Shown here one piece after another: positions 52,705 to 61,059 of a DNA stretch of 64,000 nt. Within the stretch, counting starts at the first letter, position 1. Every line of letters begins with the position of its first letter. The stretch spans positions 1 to 64,000 of the forward strand of contig NZ_LTAZ01000013.1 in the NCBI RefSeq assembly GCF_001593955.1. The letters are read 5' to 3'. The notes under the pieces are model-generated. The model was not told the origin of the DNA, ran no database searches, and saw nothing but the letters and a program-made list of their open reading frames with translations. This stretch comes from Halalkalicoccus paucihalophilus (lineage in GTDB: Archaea > Halobacteriota > Halobacteria > Halobacteriales > Halalkalicoccaceae). A program made the position numbers and the translations under genes.

Positions 52705-52866
52705 ATGACCGAGTGTCCTCGGTGTGGGAAACGGTTTCTGACCTCAGAAGCGGCTAATGGGCATCAATCAATGTGCCCAGAGAATCCCGATCGCGTCGTT
52801 CCTAACGAGTGGCACCCCTCATCACATGGCCGCTGGAGTGATGAAACAGCCTCCTCAGAGGACTAA
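52705..52866 (+). CDS. C2H2-like zinc-finger microprotein, 53 residues
   Basis: The frame starts ATG and gives MTECPRCGKRF, then a helix TSEAANGHQSMCPEN. The spacing CxxC ... HxxxxC is that of a short classical zinc finger with a Cys-Cys-His-Cys set. A polar Trp/His-rich tail follows. It is too short for most gene callers, but the finger pattern is clear. The AT-rich DNA just upstream suggests a leaderless transcript. It probably binds nucleic acid; no partner is visible. Confidence 0.75.
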   Translation: MTECPRCGKRFLTSEAANGHQSMCPENPDRVVPNEWHPSSHGRWSDETASSED

Positions 52867-53477
52867 TTAGCCTCTTACTGCTAGTAACGACATATGTAAC
52901 TGCTTCGGAGTGTCTCGCCTGCGCTGGCTCCGATAGTGGCCGAGGGTGGCTGTGAGCGGGGCTGTCAGCGTCGCTCGCTTCCATTTGATACTAGACCGGG
53001 CCAACTCTCCATCGGCATCGAGTTCACTGCTTGTGAGCACGAGCCCGTCTACGAGGGCAGAGCACATACTCGCGATGCGAAGAGGCGAATATGTGTGATT
53101 CATGCGACGGTCAGTATTACCATCAGCAGAGGATTTTCCCCCTCTTCGCTTGGACTCTCTTGTCTCCCACTGGTGTGTCATAAGTGACAGAGGCACATAC
53201 AAACTGTTCCTATATATTAGTACCGATTCTGATATGAGTGTTTTATGACTGCTTTGCCACTCCACCTGTGCTATAACAACACCTATGATTTATGAGCAAG
53301 CGGATACGGGCGCCGGGGTTGTCGGCGAGGAAATTGGCCACCCTATTGCACCCGCGCTTATATTCAAGAACAAAGGTTAGTTCACGCATATGACTAGCGT
53401 AGAGGTCGTGGATGTAGAACTTCGGACGTGGCTCGCCTGCGGGCAGCTCAAATTGGGTCGTTCGGCAGAGGTAACAA
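52867..53477. other. Gene-free stretch before the PEP synthase-like gene
   Basis: There is a minus-strand open frame of about 130 codons, but its composition is not haloarchaeal, so I do not call it. Two short plus-strand frames (53288-53383 and 53390-53483) precede the next gene; the second overlaps its ATG and could be a leader frame, unproven. Confidence 0.4.
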
Positions 53478-56186
53478 ATGGTTGATCGTAGCGATTTCGA
53501 ATCCTACAGTCAGCACGTCATCTCTCTGAGTGACATTAGGGCAACCGATCGACTGCTCGCCGGTGGGAAGGGTGCCAACTTAGCGACACTCATTGAGGCC
53601 GGGCTCCCAGTTCCCGACGGGTTCTGTGTAACAACTGTTGCGTTCAGGCAACTGGTTGATACCGGCTCGATCGACGGCCTTCTCGACGAACTTTCGGAAC
53701 TCGATCCGGCGGATACCGCAGCGATCGCTACCGTTGGCGAGCGTCTTCGTAATCGTATCGAAGCCCTCGAGATGCCGACGACGATTCGAGAAGCAATCGA
53801 GAATGAGATCAATGCAACTGACAGCGGGCCTACCAAGGCGTATGCCGTTCGTTCCTCAGCCACAGCAGAGGATCTCCCCGAAGCGTCGTTTGCCGGCCAG
53901 CAGGAGACCATCCTCAATGTCCAAGGCAGCGAGGCGATCATTACTGCGAGCAGGGCATGTATGGCGAGCCTGTTTACGGACCGTGCCATTGCCTATCGAG
54001 CGAAAAACGATATTCCACACACAGACGTTGCTCTCGCGGTTGTCGTACAACGAATGATTACGCCGGACGTCTCCGGTGTTCTCTTCACTGCCGATCCAAT
54101 GACTGGGAATCGGCACCGTACTGCGATTGAGGCAGGACTCGGCCTTGGAGAGGCGTTCGTATCGGGTGCAGCGGCTGCCGACTCTATACGAGTCAATACA
54201 CAAACGGGGGAGATTCTCGAGTACGAGCGGGCTGACCAACAGATAGTAGTCCAGGCCCGGTCAGAAGGTGGGATTGAGACAGTTGAGTTAGAGGCGGCTG
54301 AACGACCGGATCGCGTCCTCACGGACGAGCAGATTCGGACGCTGGTTGACCTAGGAACCACGATTGAAGCCCTCTTTGAGCAGCCCCAAGACATCGAATG
54401 GTGCATCGAAGACGGATCGATCTACATCCTGCAATCCCGTCCGATCACCTCGCTGTTTCCCGTCCCCGCACCGAAACCGACAGACGACCAGCTTCACGTC
54501 TACTGCAGTCTGGGACATGCACAGGCGTTTGCCGAAGCGATGCCACCGCTTGTCCGGGATATCTGGATGGCATACACAGAGGAGACGTTCGAAGCGTTCG
54601 GGTTCAGCGCCCATGAGACATGGGCAGTTGAGGCCGGCGGTCGGGTCTACATGGATATGACAAGTCTTCTGCAAGTGTCTGTTGTTCGGGACCTCCTCCC
54701 GCATCAGCTCAGAGCGACGAGTGAACCGATGGGGGCTGCAGTCGAGAATATTCTCGAGCGGCGCAGCGAGGAGTTCCGTATTGAGCGGTCACTCCCTGAG
54801 ATCGTGGCAGGGACGCCTGCAGTTACTCGGTCAGTATGGCAGGGAGCGAAGATGAGTCGGCCAGTTCTCTCAGCAATGGCTGATGGATTTGTCGGCGCGT
54901 TCATTGGGGAACCAACCGACCCACAAGACGAGGAAGCCAAATGGATCACCTGGGGGCAATGGATCGCTTCGCGGGTTCATGCTCCGGATACCCTCAGTGA
55001 GCGCGTTCGCGCAATTCGTACGAACTTGAATGTGGCTATCAATTACCCACCCGTTGGGCCGTTGCTTGCGGCACTCGTGGCGGGCAGATTGCTTGAACAG
55101 CTGTTTCCGGATGCTCCTGAAGACGTCAACGCAGTCGGGCGGGGCTTTCCGGACGAACTCGTAACACGCATTAATCTCGGACTCGGCGATCTTGCTGACG
55201 TGGCTCGCGCCAACCCTGCGGTTGCGGATGCGCTCCGTGAGGGTGCGTCACTTGAGACGATCGAATCGCTTGCGGGAGGGGCAGAGTTCATCGATGCTCT
55301 CGAAGCGTATCTCGAGGAGTTCGGCCATCGGGCGACCGGTGAAATCGATATTAGTCGACCACGGTGGCAGGAAAATCCCTCTGGCTTGCTTGCAACGGTT
55401 CGTGCAAATCTCGAACATGAACAGCAGGGTGCACATCGCAGTCACATTCGACAAATGGAACGCGAGGCACGTGGGGCAGCCGTTGCACTTGAACAACGGG
55501 CCGATCATGGGCTACTTGGGCCGGTGCGGAGACGACTGGTTCGGCAATTGATTCGGACGTACCGTGGCTATATTCAGACGCGTGAGTATCCAAAACAGGG
55601 AGCAGCGCATATGTTCGCGACGTGGCGCGACGTGCTTTGTGAAGCCGGCGAGGTGCTCGTTGACGACGGACTGCTTTCGGATTCGACAGATGTCTGGTTC
55701 CTTCGACTCGAGGAGCTGCTCGACGCGCTTGACGGAGAGTCGATTGCCGTCGATATCGATACTCGACGCGCCGAGTTCGAACGGTACAAATCACTGACTG
55801 CACCGCCGGTACTGACTAGCGAGGGTGAAGCACCAAGCGGGCGGATAGAGCGCGAGGACGTCCCCGAGGGTGCACTCACCGGAACGGGTGTCTCGGGTGG
55901 TGTCGTTGAAGGTATCGCTCGGGTCGTTCGTGATCCCACGACGGAGACGATCGAGAACGGCGAAATTCTCGTTGCGCCGTCGTCCGATCCTGGATGGACC
56001 CCACTGTTTTTGAATGCAGCAGGGATGGTTGTGGAAGTTGGTGGTCGGATGAGCCATGGTGCACTCGTTGCCCGTGAGTATGGGATTCCAGCCGTGGTGT
56101 CGGTCTCTGAGGCAACCGAGCGCATCGAGACCGGGCAGCGAATTCGCATTGACGGAACCCAGGGTATTGTTGAAATCATCGGTTGA
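53478..56186 (+). CDS. PEP synthase/rifampicin phosphotransferase-like enzyme
   Basis: A 902-residue three-domain enzyme. The ATP-grasp domain fills about 20-330: LLAGGKGANLATLIEAGLPV with the glycine loop, AYAVRSSATAEDLPEASFAG with the catalytic arginine, and IEWCIEDGSIYILQSRPITS at its end. A long helical middle (about 340-800) resembles that of rifampicin phosphotransferases rather than the short linker of true PEP synthase. The swivelling His domain at about 815-900 holds the phosphohistidine in VVEVGGRMSHGALVAREYGI. True PpsA is about 750-800 residues and has a C-terminal PEP barrel, which is absent. So an antibiotic- or metabolite-phosphorylating role is more likely than gluconeogenesis. 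It is cytoplasmic. Confidence 0.85.
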   Translation: MVDRSDFESYSQHVISLSDIRATDRLLAGGKGANLATLIEAGLPVPDGFCVTTVAFRQLVDTGSIDGLLDELSELDPADTAAIATVGERLRNRIEALEMPTTIREAIENEINATDSGPTKAYAVRSSATAEDLPEASFAGQQETILNVQGSEAIITASRACMASLFTDRAIAYRAKNDIPHTDVALAVVVQRMITPDVSGVLFTADPMTGNRHRTAIEAGLGLGEAFVSGAAAADSIRVNTQTGEILEYERADQQIVVQARSEGGIETVELEAAERPDRVLTDEQIRTLVDLGTTIEALFEQPQDIEWCIEDGSIYILQSRPITSLFPVPAPKPTDDQLHVYCSLGHAQAFAEAMPPLVRDIWMAYTEETFEAFGFSAHETWAVEAGGRVYMDMTSLLQVSVVRDLLPHQLRATSEPMGAAVENILERRSEEFRIERSLPEIVAGTPAVTRSVWQGAKMSRPVLSAMADGFVGAFIGEPTDPQDEEAKWITWGQWIASRVHAPDTLSERVRAIRTNLNVAINYPPVGPLLAALVAGRLLEQLFPDAPEDVNAVGRGFPDELVTRINLGLGDLADVARANPAVADALREGASLETIESLAGGAEFIDALEAYLEEFGHRATGEIDISRPRWQENPSGLLATVRANLEHEQQGAHRSHIRQMEREARGAAVALEQRADHGLLGPVRRRLVRQLIRTYRGYIQTREYPKQGAAHMFATWRDVLCEAGEVLVDDGLLSDSTDVWFLRLEELLDALDGESIAVDIDTRRAEFERYKSLTAPPVLTSEGEAPSGRIEREDVPEGALTGTGVSGGVVEGIARVVRDPTTETIENGEILVAPSSDPGWTPLFLNAAGMVVEVGGRMSHGALVAREYGIPAVVSVSEATERIETGQRIRIDGTQGIVEIIG

Positions 56187-56553
56187 TAAGAGGGAAACCG
56201 TCTTCATGATCATCGTTTCGAGAGCGGTCGACGACATGCTCGGGCAGCGTGCAGATCCGTTCAAGCGGTGTCTCGGTGGGCTGGGTTGCCGTGGACTCAT
56301 TCTCGGTGAGTTCTGTCGCGTTGGCTTGCGTCTCAATGTCGTCGAGCCGGCGGCGCACGTCGGCAAACTTCGAGCCCGCAAAGCGCTTGTACTCCTGGAG
56401 TTCTTCCGCAAGATCCTCAATGCGGTTGCCCTTCTGTTCGACTTCGGTTTCGAACTTGTTGACGCGATCGGTGGTCGCGTGGTCGCCGTTAGGATCGGTC
56501 TGCTTGGCGATATCGGCCGGATTACCCGAATCGACTCGGCGTGCCGGGACCAC
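56176..56553 (-). pseudogene. N-terminal fragment of the plasmid-type coiled-coil protein (copy 3 of 3)
   Basis: A 125-codon frame with a coiled coil (VNKFETEVEQKGNRIEDLAE, then ADVRRRLDDIE) followed by a Thr/Glu-rich linker and TPLERICTLPEHVVDRS. There the similarity to 18812-19220 (LLDRICTLLEHVVNRE) stops: the rest of the gene is missing, and the frame runs 11 bases into the end of the neighbouring PEP synthase-like gene. Confidence 0.6.
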
Positions 56554-56609
56554 CTGTTCACTATATTAAGTGTGTTAACAGTTATCGTTCGGGGGTGTGT
56601 ACGAGGAGT

Positions 56610-57395
56610 ATGGATGCAGCGGTCAGAGAAATCGAGTTCCTCGCGCGCTCAGCTCATCGTGTCGAGATACTCTATGCAGTGGCCGAGCATCCTCATCGTC
56701 GTGACGAACTCCGAGAACTGACGGGTGCCTCACCAGCCAACCTCGGCCGAGTACTTCGTAGCTTCGAGGAGCGAAATTGGATCGTCAGAGACGGGCATTA
56801 TTATGAGGTGACGCCGCTGGGCGAATTCGTTGTAAACGAGTTCAGAGACCTACACGAGGCGATGAACATCGAACAGAAGTTACGGGATGTTTTGCAGTGG
56901 CTCCCGGCTGAGGTGATCGGGTTTGATATCCAATTGTTTACCGATGCGGTTGTCACGGTTCCAGAGTTCGACTCGCCTCACCAGACGGTTAGTCGGTTCG
57001 TTGAGTTAGTTAACGAGACCGAGACCCTGTTTGGATTCGCCCCAACAACCGCTAGGTCGGATATGGAGGCACTGTTTCGGAGCGCTATCGACGGGATGAA
57101 GATCGAGGTGATATTTCCCTCCATTCTCATTGAAACGGTCCTGGCGTTCCACCCTGAACAGGCCCCGAAAGCTATTGAGAGTGGCAATATGGACATTCTG
57201 ACACACGACGATCTCCCGTGCGCCTGCGCTATTTTTGATGACCGCATTGGGCTTGCTGGCTACGACCACGAAACCGGAATGATGCGGGTTGCGATCGATA
57301 CTGACGCACCCGAAGCAAGACAGTGGGCCAAAGAACTCTACAGGTCCTACAGACGTGACGCTCGACCGCTCAATCCGGAAACTCTCGTAGCGTAA
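56610..57395 (+). CDS. Winged-helix transcriptional regulator, haloarchaeal two-domain type
   Basis: A 261-residue protein. The ATG at 56610 has a GAGGAG site just upstream and opens MDAAVREIEFLARSAHRVEI. The winged helix is at about 1-75 (LYAVAEHPHRRDELRELTGA, then SPANLGRVLRSFEERNWIVR). The C-terminal sensor domain (FVELVNETETLFGFAPTTAR, then CAIFDDRIGLAGYDHETGMM) is a paralogue of that at 11227-12135. The stop TAA overlaps the first bases of an IS right end (TAAACTACCCC), so the element may have provided the stop. The target is unknown; the neighbouring enzyme or exchanger are candidates. Confidence 0.85.
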   Translation: MDAAVREIEFLARSAHRVEILYAVAEHPHRRDELRELTGASPANLGRVLRSFEERNWIVRDGHYYEVTPLGEFVVNEFRDLHEAMNIEQKLRDVLQWLPAEVIGFDIQLFTDAVVTVPEFDSPHQTVSRFVELVNETETLFGFAPTTARSDMEALFRSAIDGMKIEVIFPSILIETVLAFHPEQAPKAIESGNMDILTHDDLPCACAIFDDRIGLAGYDHETGMMRVAIDTDAPEARQWAKELYRSYRRDARPLNPETLVA

Positions 57396-57690
57396 ACTAC
57401 CCCGCCCTACTCGCTCGCCGTTCGGCTCGCTTCTTGAGGACGGGGCTTTTCGTGAATTTCCGCACTTTCTGCCCCTTCTTCGTGCATGGACGTGGCGCGG
57501 TTCACGTCGGCAAGACGGGCACACGGAGGGGGATTCCTGCGTGGTTTTCCATCCGTGGTCAACGTCCGAAGCCGATTCACCTGACTTTAATTCCCGGTGT
57601 TCTCAGCCACGTTGCGTGTGGCGTCACCGTCCCCGGATTACGGATCGGTGTCTTGTTGAAAGCCTTAGGCGGTGATAGGTTTCAAAAGTC
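57393..57690 (-). mobile_element. Deletion relic of an IS200/IS605 element, right end
   Basis: It starts TAAACTACCCCGCCC, as the right ends of the TnpB elements do, with a stem closed by GACGGGGC, then a decayed tail with a strong hairpin (GCCACGTTGCGTGTGGC near 57609). No tnpB catalytic region is left. It is not part of the copies 2/3 subfamily, because the internal DNA differs. Confidence 0.55.
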
Positions 57691-57774
57691 ATGCTGAATA
57701 GAGAGGCTGTGTTCAGTACTGGGGGTCGACTTGGTAGAGAGACATTCATGAGGCTTGTAAATCAGCTGTCTGCT

Positions 57775-58749
57775 CTACCCAAGGATACCCAGAACCCACC
57801 GAACAACTTCAGAGGTGGTGAACAAAGCGCCTTCCAGACGAGAGAGTACTCTCCCGGTCCAGAGGGCAGCAACCATCAATAGCGTAATGCCAGCCAGCCA
57901 CGCCAGCGTCTCTAGTGCCGTGCCACTCACGACAAGGGGTCGAACGACTGCTGCGACGCCCATAATTCCCGTGATATTATAAATACTGCTGCCAACAGCG
58001 TTGCCGACCGAGACACCGAGACTTCCCCGCTGGATCGCCACTAGCGAGACGGCGAATTCCGGCGTCGATGTACCTGCTGCAACGATCGTTCCGCCGATAA
58101 CCCACTCGGAGATGCCGACACCACGGGCCAACTCCGAGGCAGCCACTACCATATAGTCGCCACTCACTATCACTAACGCTAATCCACCCACGAGAAACAC
58201 GATGTCTCGCCCACGGAACGTTACTTGCTCGGTCACTGGACGAGTCACCCCTCCTTTAAGTGGGTGATCGGTGGTTCCTTCTGATTCTGACTGGCTAGCA
58301 CGGAGTAGATAGGCCGTGTAAGCGGCAAATGACCCCACCAAGAATACCCCTTCGAGCCTCGTAATCTGGAGGTCGAAAAGTACGAGTCCGCCGATGAGGG
58401 TGCTTGCCAGCAGAGCAACGCCATCACGATGAACGAGTGATTCCGCGATTGGGATCACTTTCAACAGAGAGATTACACCCAAAATGAACGCTAGGTTGTA
58501 GATGTTCGATCCAAGGACGTTCGCAACCGCGAGATCACCCAACCCTTTGAGCGCGGCATCGACCGAAACCGCGAGTTCCGGTGTCGATGTACCTGCTGCA
58601 ACGATCGTCAGTCCGATCGTGAGATCCGAGAGGCCAAACCGCTGAGCTAACCGAACGACAGCATCGACTAAGAGCCGTGCACCAATCCAGAGGCCCAGTA
58701 TCGAGAGGAGGATCACAGCGATCTGAATGATTGGGGCGCCCTGAACCAT
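57775..58749 (-). CDS. Calcium/sodium (cation) antiporter, CaCA family (YrbG-like)
   Basis: A 324-residue membrane protein started at MVQGAPIIQIAVILLSILGL; nine further upstream codons are possible. It contains two inverted alpha-repeats, GLTIVAAGTSTPELAVSVDA with GDLAVANVLGSNIYNLAFIL, and GGTIVAAGTSTPEFAVSLVA with LGVSVGNAVGSSIYNITGIM. The glutamates of the two TSTPE motifs form the ion site. Ten spans are expected. It would exchange cations across the membrane, useful for a halophile. It is monocistronic. Confidence 0.93.
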   Translation of the reverse strand: MVQGAPIIQIAVILLSILGLWIGARLLVDAVVRLAQRFGLSDLTIGLTIVAAGTSTPELAVSVDAALKGLGDLAVANVLGSNIYNLAFILGVISLLKVIPIAESLVHRDGVALLASTLIGGLVLFDLQITRLEGVFLVGSFAAYTAYLLRASQSESEGTTDHPLKGGVTRPVTEQVTFRGRDIVFLVGGLALVIVSGDYMVVAASELARGVGISEWVIGGTIVAAGTSTPEFAVSLVAIQRGSLGVSVGNAVGSSIYNITGIMGVAAVVRPLVVSGTALETLAWLAGITLLMVAALWTGRVLSRLEGALFTTSEVVRWVLGILG

Positions 58750-59188
58750 CGTACGGGAGTATCGCGGACGAGTCAATTAATGTTGGGCTCTCGGTTTTAC
58801 CCTCCACTCGGTCTTCTGGAATAACGATGGAAGAAAGCTACTTCATATACGCTCTGTATTCAGCACGCCATTCTTGTCACGCTCTGCGGGTTTCAATATA
58901 GCCCGACCGGTCTACGGTGGCTCCTACCAAGCATCCGTTTTGGCCGCTCGGCAGTAGTATGGCTTACGTTACCATGGACGAAAGCCTACCGAGCGCGCTT
59001 CCTCCCCTCCCTACTCCGTCCGCTCCGCTCACTCTGTTGAGGAAAGGATATCCGCGCTGTACCGCCGGTAGACGCGTTAATCGTTACCTCTGGATACACG
59101 TCGAATAGTTCGTAGCTGCAGTAATACCACCCGGCGCGCTCTGCGAACGAATAGGTTGGTTTGCTCGGCTTCTAGAGTCCGGTTCAGC
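58750..59188. other. Intergenic stretch with a solo IS left end
   Basis: There is no gene. At 59001-59047 is a solo relic of the TnpB-element left end (CCCCTCCCTACTCCGTCCG ... GTTGAGGAAAGG), matching 8094-8138 and 52304-52348. The remainder shows nothing I can name. Confidence 0.6.
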
Positions 59189-59228
59189 CTGCTTGCAGAG
59201 GGTGAGTTCTTTCGCTCTCTGCAAGCAG
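59189..59228. promoter_or_regulatory. 12-bp perfect inverted repeat ahead of the OsmC operon
   Basis: CTGCTTGCAGAG and CTCTGCAAGCAG are separated by 16 bases and lie 80-120 bases upstream of the OsmC start codon. It could be a dimer operator or an RNA hairpin in the leader. No similar sequence is seen elsewhere in the window. Confidence 0.6.
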
Positions 59229-59309
59229 ATACGCTGCTGCAAAATTCCACTAGAGAGCTACATCATCTTCCTCGCTGTATCAGTTCTTGCGAGAGGAGGA
59301 CAGCAAACC

Positions 59310-59918
59310 ATGACCAACGAACAGCGAATCACCCATGGTGTAGACATCGACAAATTCGGCGCGTTTGCCGACTACGCAGCCGCAAACCCCAACGAGGTGC
59401 AGCTCGGGCTTGGGGCTCGATCAACCTATGAGGGGACGTGTGCGCATAGCCTCGCGACGATGGACGCGTACACCCTTGAAACCGAGACAATCGAGCGCGA
59501 GACCCGCGAGTACACCATCCCGTATGGCGGATGGAAGGAGGTCTTGGACGCCGGGGGTTGGGTTGGTGCGACTGACCGAATGGAGCCGATCGAGGTCGCA
59601 CTCTCCGCGCTTGCGTCCTGTATCAATGTCGGCATTACGATCAACGCGCTCGCAAACGGCGTCGATATCGAGGAGCTTCAAACACACGTACAAACTGACT
59701 TCGACCCCGCGGTGCTGTTCGGCCTCGCAGACCTCGATGAATCAGCATCGGTCTTCGAGAATACGACAGCCGAGGTCGAGATCACAGGCAAGAATCTCGA
59801 TGCCGAACAAATCGATGCGTGGGCACAGCGTGCTCCCGTCTACGCCCTCGTCTCGCTCGCACAGGAAATCGATCTTACCGTCAACGCCACCACCACGGAG
59901 GTTGCGGCCGACGACTGA
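59310..59918 (+). CDS. OsmC family protein
   Basis: A 202-residue protein; the start is the ATG in MTNEQRITHGVDIDK, with upstream codons being non-conserved. OsmC blocks are GGWVGATDRMEPIEVALSAL, then ASCINVGITINALANGVDIE, where the reactive cysteine of peroxidase-type members sits, and the second strand-helix unit PVYALVSLAQEIDLTVNATT. The second cysteine of the classical OsmC/Ohr peroxidases is replaced (YALVSLA), so a hydroperoxidase role is doubtful; thiol or persulfide handling is possible. It is the first gene of a three-gene operon. Confidence 0.88.
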   Translation: MTNEQRITHGVDIDKFGAFADYAAANPNEVQLGLGARSTYEGTCAHSLATMDAYTLETETIERETREYTIPYGGWKEVLDAGGWVGATDRMEPIEVALSALASCINVGITINALANGVDIEELQTHVQTDFDPAVLFGLADLDESASVFENTTAEVEITGKNLDAEQIDAWAQRAPVYALVSLAQEIDLTVNATTTEVAADD

Positions 59919-59931
59919 GAGGTGACTACAC

Positions 59932-60105
59932 ATGAGCAAAGCACACAAACTCGATTGTGAAGCGGCAGAAGCCGATTGCCGATTCATCATTCAATCAGAA
60001 AACGAAAGCGAAGCACTCGAACTGGCCAAGACCCACATGAAGGACGTTCACGGCAAGGAGTTCTCAGACGATGAACTCCGAGCGGAACACCTGCAAGTCG
60101 TCTAA
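59932..60105 (+). CDS. DUF1059 family small protein
   Basis: A 57-residue protein, too short for most gene callers. The sequence MSKAHKLDCEAAEADCRFII with two cysteines, and SEALELAKTHMKDVHG, match the DUF1059 pattern. The start has GAGGTG seven bases upstream. It lies 13 bases after OsmC and 12 before the methyltransferase, so it is in the same operon. The function is unknown; the cysteines may bind metal or a thiol. Confidence 0.8.
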   Translation: MSKAHKLDCEAAEADCRFIIQSENESEALELAKTHMKDVHGKEFSDDELRAEHLQVV

Positions 60106-60117
60106 AGAGGTGAGTAA

Positions 60118-60900
60118 ATGGCCGAATTACTCGACGTTGAAAAGCTCGAACGCGAAGTCAAAGCGGTTTACCGAGATGTTGCCCAGACCCCTGATGGAGA
60201 GTTCCACTTCGAAATGGGACGCCCGCTGGCCGAACGGCTCGGCTACCCGCCGGAGGACCTCGACCAGGTCCCGCCGGAAGCGATCGCCTCGTTTGCGGGG
60301 GTAGGATATCATTTCGATTTTGCCGACCTTCAGGAAGGCGATGACGTCCTTGACTTGGGTAGTGGCTCAGGCATGGATGCATTCGTTGCGGCACTCTACG
60401 TCGGCGAGAGTGGGAGCGTCACGGGGTTAGACATGACCGACGAGCAGCTGGAAAACGCGCGGCAACTCCGTGATACGGCGGGGATGAACAACGTGCGCTT
60501 TGAGAAGGGCTATATCGAGGAGCTACCGTTCGAAGACGAGATGTTCGACGTCGTGATCTCGAACGGCGTCATCAACCTTTCCGCAGAGAAGGAACGGGTG
60601 TTCGAGGAAGCGAGACGTGTCCTCACTCCCGAGGGTCGGCTTGCGATCTCGGACATCATCAGCGAAACCCAGATGCCCGAGAGTATCAAGACTGACGCGG
60701 ACCTTTGGGCAGCCTGTATCGGCGGGGCCGATCAGATCGACGACTACACGTCGACGATTGAGACGTCTGGCTTTGAAGTCACGGATGTTCGAGAGAACGA
60801 CCGATATGAGTTCATCTCGGAGCAAGCCCACGGAGCATGCCAGAAGTACGGCGTAAAGAGCGTCTCGCTTGTAGCAATCAACATCAACGACAAATACTAA
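60118..60900 (+). CDS. SAM-dependent methyltransferase (ArsM-like fold)
   Basis: A 260-residue class I methyltransferase. Motif I is DDVLDLGSGSGMDAFVAALY, motif II GSVTGLDMTDEQLENARQ, then FEKGYIEELPFEDEMFDVVI and SNGVINLSAEKERVFEEARR, closely like arsenite methyltransferases. The arsenic-binding cysteines of ArsM are only partly present (CIGG and a C-terminal AHGACQKYG), so arsenite is not certain as substrate. It has a GAGGTG site and is the last gene of the OsmC-DUF1059-methyltransferase operon. Confidence 0.85.
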   Translation: MAELLDVEKLEREVKAVYRDVAQTPDGEFHFEMGRPLAERLGYPPEDLDQVPPEAIASFAGVGYHFDFADLQEGDDVLDLGSGSGMDAFVAALYVGESGSVTGLDMTDEQLENARQLRDTAGMNNVRFEKGYIEELPFEDEMFDVVISNGVINLSAEKERVFEEARRVLTPEGRLAISDIISETQMPESIKTDADLWAACIGGADQIDDYTSTIETSGFEVTDVRENDRYEFISEQAHGACQKYGVKSVSLVAININDKY

Positions 60901-60976
60901 CAACCGAATAGTTCAGGAAAGAGTATTTCGAGCGGATCTGGAACCGATCCATTTTTTTACCGTAACCGAGGCGCTA

Positions 60977-61025
60977 AGCCCCATCTTCAACGAGCGCCGA
61001 AGGCGCAAGTAGGGAGAGGATGGGA
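60977..61025. repeat. IS right-end relic, possible terminator
   Basis: An imperfect inverted repeat of the type CCCCATCTTCAACG ... GCGCCGAAGGCGC ... GGATGGG, comparable to the right end at 4705-4749. It follows the methyltransferase gene and could end its transcript. Confidence 0.55.
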
Positions 61026-61059
61026 TACAGCGGCGTTGAACGGACGAAGGGTTGATAGC

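Noticed and set aside
52867-53265. 132-codon minus-strand frame
   Set aside because: No recognisable domain and atypical composition; no ribosome site. Left as gene-free.
55791-56561. Minus-strand frame over the end of the PEP synthase-like gene
   Set aside because: It is antisense to the phosphohistidine domain. Its Arg/Ser-rich product is not a haloarchaeal-type protein.
58998-59050. The left-end relic and the right-end relic at 57393-57690 as two ends of one element around the cation antiporter
   Set aside because: The internal DNA and subfamily features of the two ends differ, and the antiporter gene is intact and ordinary, so a composite element is not supported.
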